Of a stretch of 64,000 bases of DNA, positions 56,288 through 64,000 are shown piece after piece. Source of the DNA: Channallabes apus (lineage: Eukaryota > Chordata > Actinopteri > Siluriformes > Clariidae). The notes under the pieces are model-generated. The model saw only the letters and a program-made list of their open reading frames with translations, made no database searches and was not told the origin of the DNA. The stretch is taken from positions 11,241,203 through 11,305,202 of the forward strand of contig CM060131.1 in assembly GCA_030522415.1 (NCBI GenBank). Direction: 5' to 3'. Numbering within the stretch: the first letter of the stretch is position 1; each line of letters starts with the position of its first letter. Made by a program: the position numbers and the translations under genes.

Positions 56288-59200
56288 GTAACAACAGCAA
56301 AAAAAAAATAAATAGTGCCATGATACTTCTCATTTTTACGATACATGATATGTAGTGGGGGGTGAATACTTATGTAAGGTGAATACATATGCAGTTGCAG
56401 GAGACATGTCTCAGCAGGCACATGAGGAAGAAGAAGAAGAAGACTCTCCGATCAAAGATGAGACAAAAGTCATCCCTGATGTAGATCCAGACATCGCTCC
56501 AGATGTTCTGAACAGATCGGAGGAGCCTGAAGTTAAGCGTGAAACAGAGATGCTTCCTCTCTACACGGAAGGTCAGTGTGTAGAGTATCGCCAGTTTTTA
56601 AAGTGTAATTTTTAAATGATTTCCTTTTATTAAGGAAAACAGCTGTCCAAACCCGTTGTGAAACTATGTAAAACAGCAATTGCCCCTAAACTTAGTAACT
56701 GGCAATGAGTCTTTTACATCGCTGTGGAGGAAATTTGGCCCAATCCTTTTTGCAGAATTGTTTTAATTCTGGCACATTGTAGGGTTTTCAAGCATGGACG
56801 GTATGTTTAAGGTCATGGCACAGCATTTAGTCCAGATTTTGACTAGACCACTAATTAAGGGTACTTAAAAACCTTAATTTGGTATTTTTTGACTTGCTGG
56901 TGAGTTGTATATCATTGTCCTGCTGCATGACCCAAGTGTGCTTTAGCTTGTGGTCAGGAACCGATCCTCCTTCAAGATTTTCTGGTAGATTGCAGAATTC
57001 ATCATTCCATCAATTATGGCAAGTCATCCTGGTCCTGAAGCAGCCCCAGACCATCACACTACCACCATCATGTTTGACTGTTGGTATAATGTTCTTTTTA
57101 TGAAATGCTGTGTTAGTTTTATATGCAACAGAATATAAACCTTTCAAAAAGTTCAACTTTCACCATGGAACACTCCCATGGACACCATTCTTGCCCAATC
57201 TCTTTGTTATTCTTGAATCATGACCACTGACCTTAACTGAGGCAAATGAGGCAATATGAGCTCCTGGATAAGTCGTCCTTGTAATCTTGGTAGGCCGGCC
57301 ACTCCTAAGAATGTTTACCACTGTCCCAAGTTTTCTTCATTTGTGAATAATGCGTCTCTGGTTGGCTTGGAGGCCTAAAGCCTTAGAAATGGCTTTGTAA
57401 CTTTTTAGACTGATACATGTCAATTCCTTTTTTTTCCACATAGGGCCAGGTAGGTTTCAGGTAGCAGCCATCATAGAGCTGGATTCACTTTTATCTTTTA
57501 TGATAACGCAATGCAAGCATCAGACTTCAAGGTCCCATATGGTACTTCAACAGCTCCCTTTATTTCAATTCTTCTCCATGACTGCTGTTTCACTGTACAG
57601 TGGAACCTTGGATTACGAGCATAATTCATTCCGGAAGTGGGCTCGTATTCTAAAACACTTGTAAACCAAATCGAATTTTCCTATAAGAAATAATGGAAAC
57701 GCAAATTAACCGTTCCACAGCCCCAAGAAATAAATACATAAAAATAATTAATACACAATATAAAGTAAAAATAAAACAAATTAACCTGCACTTTACCTTT
57801 AAAAAAAGTACAAATAAATCCCGGCAGATAAGTGGTTTTGTGTGTGTGTGTCTAAAGTAAACTCCCCTCTCCCTCTTCTCATCTTACAGGTACTCTTTCT
57901 CCACTCTTTTCACACGTGCGCGCACACACAACACAAACACTGTTCGATTGAGTGACACACTAACGGAATCACTGCTATGAAGTAAAAATAAAACAAATTA
58001 ACCTGCACTTTACCTTTGAAAAGAATCGCGACAGAGCAGTGTTTCTGTGTAGAGCAGAGAAAGTGTGTGTGTGAAGGCGAAAGTAGGAAGGGCCTGTTTG
58101 TGTGTGTCCAATGACGTGCGCGCAAACAGACACAGAACAGCCTGAGCCTTGTGCAGAGAGAGAAAATGGGTCTTTAACCTCTCTAATGAGACTTGCTTTT
58201 GCTTTACACACGGGAGCTGTACACACACACATACAGACACAAAATAAAATGTTTTACGCACACACGTGGTCACAGTGTTATAGTAAACAGCACACACATG
58301 CACGGATGTTGATTATACAGTACCAGTGAGAGACGAGCATTAAGACCCAGCAGGGGAGACGATTACCCACAATTCCGCAGCGCAAGAGAGAGAAAAACCG
58401 TTGGCTCAGTTGTGATCACGTAACACTCGGCGTCAAAACAAGAAGCGACATGATACTCGGTGCTCGTAAACCAAGACTTGTTCATTTTCCAAAATTAGTT
58501 AAAAAATCAATCTCCTTGTCTTGCGGAACCCTCACAAACCACGTTACTCACAATCCGAGGTTTCGCTGTATATGTAAATGAGCTCCAGCTGAGCCGCACG
58601 AAAATAGAGATCTGCAGAGCTGAACAACAAGCCAGGAGAGGAGTATCTTCTTACTGTACATTATAATAGGAGAACATTAAATTGACGAAAACCTGAATTT
58701 TTAAATTGTTTTAAACTCTCATTGTGTCTACAGACCAAAATGCACCACCAAGTTCGGTGAAGGAGGAGGATGATGTAAAGCCAGACCAGGAGCAGGACCC
58801 TGGAACTACCAGTAAGTGGGAAAAAGACCAACACACTTCACGGTCCACATCCCACCAGGACAACCAGGCACCTTACGGACGCAAAAGACACCACGACGAC
58901 GGCCATGGATATAATTACTACGAGCATCGAGAGGACAAAAGGTGAGGATATTGGTGTTCCCAAAACATGTGTATGTTAATAACTGTATGTTTTAAAGGAG
59001 CAGGTTTAGACTATGATTATGTTCAATGCTTTTTATGAAAGGTCCCGCTCACCTCAGCCTCCAGCTGAGGAAGATGAAGAAGATTATGATGACACACTAG
59101 TGGCCATTGATACCTGTGAGTGTCATTCTGTGTCCCTTTTTGGTCTTGCCTTTGCACACATTATATACAAATACAATCATGCATCTTCTCACTCCTATAG

Positions 59201-62200
59201 ATAACTGCGACCTGCACTTCAAAGTCGCCCGAGACCGCTACAGTGGCTACCCGCTCACCATCGAAGGATTTGCTTACCTGTGGTCCGGTGCACGCGCCAC
59301 GTACGGTGTGAACAAGGGTCGTGTCTGCTATGAGATGAGGGTAATTATGTTATTCTGCATAACTACATACATAGTGATCAGAAAAGCATCACAGAATGCA
59401 CAACATGTCTGAACTGTAAGGTATATGGGCTACAGCAGCAGAGGACCATATCAGCTTTCACTCCTGTCAGCCAGGAACAGGAATCTGAAGCTACAGGGGA
59501 CAAACGTCTAAAGTGCATTCTTGACTGCTTTTCTGTTCATCGCCATTGAACAGTACAGGATCACCTAAAACTGGACTGGTGTGAGGTGAAATGTTGGTCT
59601 GGATGTGTTGTGGCAGATAACAGAAGAAATCTCAGTCAAACATCTTCCCAGCAGTGAGCCTGACCCACATGTAGTGAGAGTGGGCTGGTCCCTGGATTCC
59701 TGCAGCACACAGCTCGGTGAGTGGAAAATACACAAAACACCCAATGCTGGAGACTTTAATAAAATAAAAGTATTTGCCTTAACATTTTTTCATACTTTGT
59801 TTACTTTAGGAGAAGAGCCTTTCTCTTACGGATATGGTGGAACAGGAAAAAAGTCCTTCAACTGCAAATTCGAAGATTACGGGCAAAAATTTGGTGAAAA
59901 TGACATCATCGGATGTTATGTTGTGAGTTCTACAGAGTATTTCCGATAACACAATCCTAACATTTCTTTGTAATGATTGGCTGTGATTTTGTAAATGTAT
60001 CCGTGTGCTTATGTTTCAGGACTTTGACACTAGTCCTGAGGTTGAGATTTACTTCTCTAAAAATGGAAAATGGCTGGATGTAGCGTTCCGGATGAGAAAG
60101 GAGGAGCTGGCTGGTCAGGCGCTTTTCCCTCACATCCTGGTGAAGAACTGCGCTGTGGAGTTTAATTTTGGTCAGAAGGAGGAGCCTTTCTTCCCTGCAC
60201 CAGAGGGATATGTGTTCATCCAGGATACAGTGATGGAGGACAGGATTAGAGGCACCGTGGCTCCTGCAACCAAGGCAGACTGTGAGGTTGGTACAATCAA
60301 TAAGGCAATTTTGTGAGGGAATATTATATTTTTTACCTGAACATACACACCATATAGTTAGTACATACTGATTTCATTATTGTGTCTTTGTTTTAGATCT
60401 TGATGATGGTTGGTCTGCCTGCATGTGGCAAAACGACTTGGGCAGGCAAACATGCTGAACTGAACCCTCAGAAGAAATACAGCATTCTCGGCACCAACGC
60501 CATTATGGAGAAGATGAAGGTATGACTTTCGGTGTTATAGGGAAAGCATGATGTGTGTAAAATGGAAAAAACCTGAATGAACCTGAGTGGCATGTCAACC
60601 TGATGCTAATGTGACTAAAGAGTCTATTAAGACCGTACTCTCCAACCTTTTTTGCACCACAGACAGTTTTATGTAGCCCAATTTCCCACGTACCGGCCAT
60701 CACGTGCCCATAACAAAGCATAATGAAGTGCATAATAAAGACAACATACCATAACGCAGAATCAGTGTGAGCCCCTGAGCTGGTGTCCCTGCGTCAAGTC
60801 AGTTCAATCCAGTAGTTATGGGAGACAACGACACCCAAAATTCATTGCTTATGACCAGTCTACTCCGTAAAAATTAGTTTTTGTTGGAGTCACTGCAAGC
60901 CCATTTTACAAAGATGGGTTATTGGAAATGGAAGGTAGGGTTTTCAGTGCTTTGTGGTGATCTGGATTAAAATCAAGGCGGAATATCCTCAGAACGTAAG
61001 CAGAATTGAAGTTGTTTTCTGTTGCACAGAATGGGCTTGGAATGCCAAATTATTAATTTACGATACCATACAGTATTAATTATTTCTTTTGTAATCAGAT
61101 TGACATTAGCTAAAATGTTATTCACTGATTGATGAACCTGTAAAAACCCGTTTTTAATGTCGTTAAACCAAGAGAGACATCCTGTATTTATCTTGTCTTA
61201 ATCATGTATCTTTACATGTAAATAATACAAAGCCAACTCGTTACGAAATATAAACCTATCGAAAGTTGATGTTTATACTATGGAAAACTGAAAAGTATTT
61301 ATATTTATCATACCTTTATCATGTTCACAAGCCCTAAAATATGACGACGGACTGTTGAAGTGTGTGTGTTGTTTGTAGGTGATGGGTCTGAGGCGTCAGA
61401 GGAACTACGCTGGTCGCTGGGATGTTCTCATTCAGCAAGCCACGCAGTGTCTGAACCGACTGATCCAGATCGCCGCCCGCAAGAAACGCAACTACATTCT
61501 GGACCAGGTACTGCCTCCAGCCCCATAATAATCCTCTGAGACAAAACTGTAGATGACTTTTACTGCCATCTTTCTAATGCGTTATTTATTTATCTTTCAG
61601 GGAGCCAAAATATGATAGAGTTTAAGAAGCATCAGCCTCTCTTTTCTTAGTCTTGTTGCATTGTATTGTAAAGAAATGCTATTTTCTAACATGAGAGGAA
61701 AGCCATTGTTGTTATTGCTGCAGTATTCTTTTGGTATCTTTTATTTGTCATACTTTGCATATTGTCTTGTGAGCATTTTCAATACCGTACAAGTAGATCC
61801 ATTACAGTGTTAAGATGTTGAAAGACACGTAAGCTCTGCCTGGTGAGTAAGAAAAACTATTTTTGTTGCTTTGGTAATTACCAGAAGTAACTGTTAAGTG
61901 TTAATGTTTTGATAAAGCACTAAGGTAAGTTAGAACTAACGTTTTTTAGATTTATAGGTGCTTCCCTTGGGGATTGTGAGGTAAGTAAGGTCAGAAGGAT
62001 GTGCATTGGCTTGACTTTGGAAACTGTAAGTATGGGCAGGTAAGTAGTCCATGTGTGTTTATGTCTATGGGACAGAAGCATCAATGCTGGATAGGTAAGT
62101 AAAGGTGAGTTACGGGACCCTTTCAGGAAATTATAGCACCGTTACTTGTTATTTTAAGTTTTGAAAAAAGATAACGGAACGCTGTACGATTTGTTCTTTG

Positions 62201-63398
62201 ACGTTGGAATAACATCTCGCCATATTGTCAGTGGCCAGGGTAGACAACATAAGTTCCAAATTAAAGCCAAATTTCTCCAAATCTCCCATATAACTTCCCC
62301 ATATAAATTTTAAGGCACGTGTTTACAAGTTGTTTATGTTTACAAGTCAGTAAACACAAGAAATAAATGAATTAGTTTGCTTTTTAAACAGCATATTTTG
62401 ATATCTTCGAGTAAAAGCCAATAATGTTCTGGCTAAAGAAAATCTGATTAAGACAAGGAAGGATGCAGTATTGCAAAATGAACCAATTCATGGCATGTCA
62501 CCTAATCTAGATTAATAACAAAAGTTATTCTTAGAATTGTGAGCTGATAGGCCATCTGCGTTTTCAAAGAATCTGTTAGTTCCATTTTGTGCTATCTCTT
62601 ATTTCAGACGGCCCACTCAATAAAAAAAAGTTAAACCTATGCAGCGTGCTTGCTTTGACTTTTTAAATCTTTGATCTCTAGTCGTTACTGACAATGCGAC
62701 ATAGTCTTTCTGTGTAATGTTATAAACTATTGGACACTTGGGTGAATATCATCTGCCCTCGGGTAGACATCATAGAAATGTAATTCAGGCTTAAAGTTAG
62801 GCATTTTCACCCAATTCCATTTTAAATGTTTGTGTTGCATTTTAAAATGAACTAAGTCAGTTAACGTTATGTAGTAAATTCAGAGTTAGTAAGAGCCTTA
62901 GATTAGATACCTAAGTTTCTCTAAGTGGAGCTTAAATATAGATTTAAATCCGCATTCATCACTTCTTCAGGTTGTCCATGTAATCATTTCAGATTTGCCT
63001 GGAGCTGTGAAAGGGTCCCTGCTTACAGCTTTGGTCTAGGTGCGGATGAGCAGATTAGTAAGGTAAGTAGGCGAAGTTGTGAGAGGCTGAGAGTAGCTCG
63101 TCAGGGGGAAGAAAAGAGGGGGAAAAAAAACCTCTCTCACTTCATCATTGCAGGCTTTGCGTTGCCCAAACCAGAACACAAAGTAACAATAACGAACAGC
63201 TTTTACTTCTTTCTTGTCACCATTGCTAGACAAATGTATATGGATCAGCCCAGAGACGAAAAATGCGTCCCTTTGAAGGGTTTCAACGCAAGGCTATTGT
63301 AATTTGTCCCACGGACGAGGACTTAAAAGAGCGAACGTTAAAGCAAACTGATGTGGAAGGGAAGGATGTGCCTGATCATGCTGTTTTAGAAATGAAAG
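56107..63398 (+). CDS. hnrnpul1: hnrnpul1, 5' eleven coding exons (truncated by window edge)
   Basis: Heterogeneous nuclear ribonucleoprotein U-like 1, a nuclear RNA-binding protein linked to transcription, RNA processing and DNA-end resection. The joined exons give 558 residues in continuous phase: an N-terminal SAP domain ([20 protein letters not shown], about 7-40), a charged Glu/Asp/Lys-rich linker, a SPRY domain (about 205-400, [36 protein letters not shown]), then a P-loop kinase-like domain with Walker [11 protein letters not shown] (about 424-433), [20 protein letters not shown] and [20 protein letters not shown]. The RGG/Pro/Tyr-rich C-terminal third of the human protein (about 856 residues) is not in the window; the next exon must lie beyond 64000. 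Walker A has Cys where I recall Ala in human. Confidence 0.95.
56401..56571 (+). CDS. hnrnpul1: hnrnpul1 coding exon 2 (acidic linker)
   Basis: 171 nt encoding [20 protein letters not shown] and a further Asp/Glu-rich stretch. It lies only 113 nt after exon 1. It enters after gttgcag and leaves at gaag|gtcagt in phase. Confidence 0.88.
56640..57560 (-). mobile_element. Tc1-like fossil in hnrnpul1 intron 2
   Basis: Reverse of a common fish Tc1-like region ('gcagaattcatcattccatc', 'ccagaccatcacactaccac', 'atgtttgactgttgg'). No intact frame. Confidence 0.6.
57597..58571. mobile_element. MITE with inverted ends, copy 1 (long)
   Basis: Ends 'cagtggaaccttggattacg' and 'acaatccgaggtttcgctgta' form terminal inverted repeats. 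The interior includes 'cctataagaaataatggaaa' and 'cgttggctcagttgtgatca'. No transposase. The same family occurs at 12.15 kb. Confidence 0.75.
58734..58941 (+). CDS. hnrnpul1: hnrnpul1 coding exon 3
   Basis: 208 nt encoding a Lys/Glu/Gln-rich linker ending in [20 protein letters not shown], close to the human RKRPYEENRGRGYFEHRED region. Preceded by 2.2 kb of transposon-filled intron. Confidence 0.9.
59042..59115 (+). CDS. hnrnpul1: hnrnpul1 coding exon 4
   Basis: 74 nt encoding [20 protein letters not shown], which leads into the SPRY domain; almost identical to the human segment. Acceptor gaaag, donor acct|gtgagt. Confidence 0.95.
59201..59340 (+). CDS. hnrnpul1: hnrnpul1 coding exon 5 (SPRY)
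   Basis: 140 nt encoding [20 protein letters not shown], then [20 protein letters not shown] and VCYEMR, the first half of the SPRY fold. Ends in phase 0 at agg|gtaatt. Confidence 0.97.
59617..59716 (+). CDS. hnrnpul1: hnrnpul1 coding exon 6 (SPRY)
   Basis: 100 nt encoding [20 protein letters not shown] and [13 protein letters not shown]. The frame runs on past the donor (ctcg|gtgagt), but the conserved protein leaves at this point. Confidence 0.96.
59810..59922 (+). CDS. hnrnpul1: hnrnpul1 coding exon 7 (SPRY)
   Basis: 113 nt encoding [18 protein letters not shown], then [20 protein letters not shown]. Donor gtt|gtgagt; the next exon continues with [18 protein letters not shown]. Confidence 0.95.
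60020..60286 (+). CDS. hnrnpul1: hnrnpul1 coding exon 8 (end of SPRY)
   Basis: 267 nt, phase 0 on both sides. Encodes the end of the SPRY domain ([31 protein letters not shown]) and the linker up to ADCE before the nucleotide-binding domain. Confidence 0.96.
60397..60519 (+). CDS. hnrnpul1: hnrnpul1 coding exon 9 (Walker A)
   Basis: 123 nt encoding [20 protein letters not shown] and then [20 protein letters not shown]. The P-loop GxxxxGKT is intact, though whether the domain is an active ATPase/kinase in this family is unsettled. Acceptor gttttag, donor aag|gtatga. Confidence 0.97.
61379..61507 (+). CDS. hnrnpul1: hnrnpul1 coding exon 10
   Basis: 129 nt encoding [20 protein letters not shown], then [20 protein letters not shown] and LDQ, among the most conserved stretches of the hnRNP U family. 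The intron that follows is unusual: see the alternative last exon entry at 61601. Confidence 0.97.
61601..62624 (+). other. candidate alternative last (or poison) exon in hnrnpul1 intron 10
   Basis: A good acceptor (ttatttatctttcag) ends at 61600, only 93 nt after exon 10. Read in the phase of exon 10, it adds GAKI and stops at TGA (61613-61615). The following kilobase is free of recognisable transposons, contains seven GTRAGT donor-like hexamers (61843-62110) and ends with AATAAA at 62619-62624. Use of this exon would remove the C-terminal half of HNRNPUL1 or send the transcript to nonsense-mediated decay. Inference; needs transcripts. Confidence 0.35.
63230..63398 (+). CDS. hnrnpul1: hnrnpul1 coding exon 11
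   Basis: 169 nt encoding [20 protein letters not shown], then [20 protein letters not shown] and [16 protein letters not shown]. Acceptor attgctag, donor aaag|gtagga. No further exon is visible before the window ends. Confidence 0.96.
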
Positions 63399-64000
63399 GT
63401 AGGAATGCAGTGGACAAAAGCAAACCACTCATAAATCAGATTCAAGATCTCTGCTCAACTATTTGTGTATATATATATTTTTTTGTGGTCAAACTTGAAC
63501 GATGCCCCACCTACCCCTTTCATCATTAACTAAGAACCCTGTCTGTTAGGCCCTTGGCCTAAGTTTTTTTTTATGTATTTATTATAATTTGTTTGTTTTT
63601 GTTTTCCCCATTCACCCCTCCCATTTAGTGGTGGGTGGTATACCAGTATGTTTCTGTTGCATCTGACCCAAACTACATTTCATATATTTAAAGCCCTCCT
63701 CCAAACATTTTGTACCACAATGCTACGGCAGCAGGATTTCCTAAAAAATAAATAAATACATACAATTTTAATTATTTTGACACATTTTGCAATCTAAATT
63801 TCGATATTTAACTATCAAATGTACTGTGTGTATTAATTGAACAAATGATCTCATTAGTAGGATGTTTGCCAATATAAAAAAAAAAAGACAACAACAAAAA
63901 AAAGTTTAATTATTGGCAAACTACATAAATTCCAGACTATGCATATATTAACTGTAGTAAATAGCAATTTTGCAATAAAATAATTGGCAGGTCCATATAT
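63399..64000 (+). other. start of hnrnpul1 intron 11
   Basis: AT-rich with poly-T and poly-A runs; no further exon before the window edge. Confidence 0.7.

Noticed and set aside
59605..59949. A single 114-codon hnrnpul1 exon spanning 59.6-59.95 kb
   Set aside because: The frame stays open through a 93-nt intron, but the conserved protein and GT-AG sites require two exons (59617-59716 and 59810-59922).
62925..63302. 125-codon plus frame before hnrnpul1 exon 11
   Set aside because: A different frame from the conserved exon; intronic chance frame.

Overview
The window is nuclear DNA of a ray-finned fish. It is AT-rich, its genes have short exons with GT-AG introns, and the space between genes is filled with Tc1/mariner, hAT, L2 and tRNA-derived SINE copies of kinds common in teleosts. 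The SINE set is reminiscent of catfish, but I would not name a species from sequence alone. There are no bacterial features.

Three conserved protein genes can be assembled exon by exon with consistent splice phases. (1) ppp1r13l (iASPP, the inhibitory member of the ASPP family) runs on the minus strand from about 22.1 to 11.0 kb. Twelve coding exons give a predicted 819-residue protein with C-terminal ankyrin repeats and an SH3 domain. (2) opa3 runs on the plus strand, 49.26 to 51.22 kb, two exons, 156 residues. (3) hnrnpul1 runs on the plus strand from a probable promoter near 54.1 kb. Eleven coding exons lie inside the window (56.1 to 63.4 kb), carrying the SAP, SPRY and nucleotide-binding regions. 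The C-terminal Arg/Gly-rich part lies beyond the right edge. Human orthologues of all three map to 19q13, so this is a partly conserved block. They work separately: iASPP modulates p53/NF-kB/PP1 in the nucleus and cytoplasm, OPA3 is mitochondrial, and HNRNPUL1 is a nuclear RNA and DNA-damage factor.

Layout: 0-4.5 kb is mostly non-coding, with a SINE and a Tc1-like scrap. At 4.58-4.64 kb a minus-strand exon encodes what looks like a signal peptide, so another gene probably begins here and leaves through the left edge. 5-10.4 kb holds Tc1-like debris, a degenerate minisatellite and SINE pieces. 11-22.2 kb is ppp1r13l. 22.2-44.8 kb is a long transposon-rich gap: a hAT nested in a Tc1-like element, a broken L2 LINE cut by a fold-back element, and several SINEs with clear target-site duplications. 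44.8-46 kb has weak signs of a small unrecognised gene near an NRF1-type site. 46.9-47.7 kb is an unusual GC-rich tandem array in which each roughly 128-bp unit carries a near-perfect palindrome. 48-49 kb is a Tc1 fossil, then come opa3, more Tc1/mariner copies, and hnrnpul1.

Most unusual observations: the palindromic tandem array, with alternating unit types and a compensated stem change; a candidate alternative last exon in hnrnpul1 intron 10, followed by seven strong splice-donor-like hexamers and a polyadenylation signal; a long (UG) tract directly at the 3' splice site of a frame-neutral ankyrin exon of ppp1r13l; and a fold-back element whose two arms each carry a ZNF143-like motif. No tool or database was used; family names come from recognising conserved motifs.
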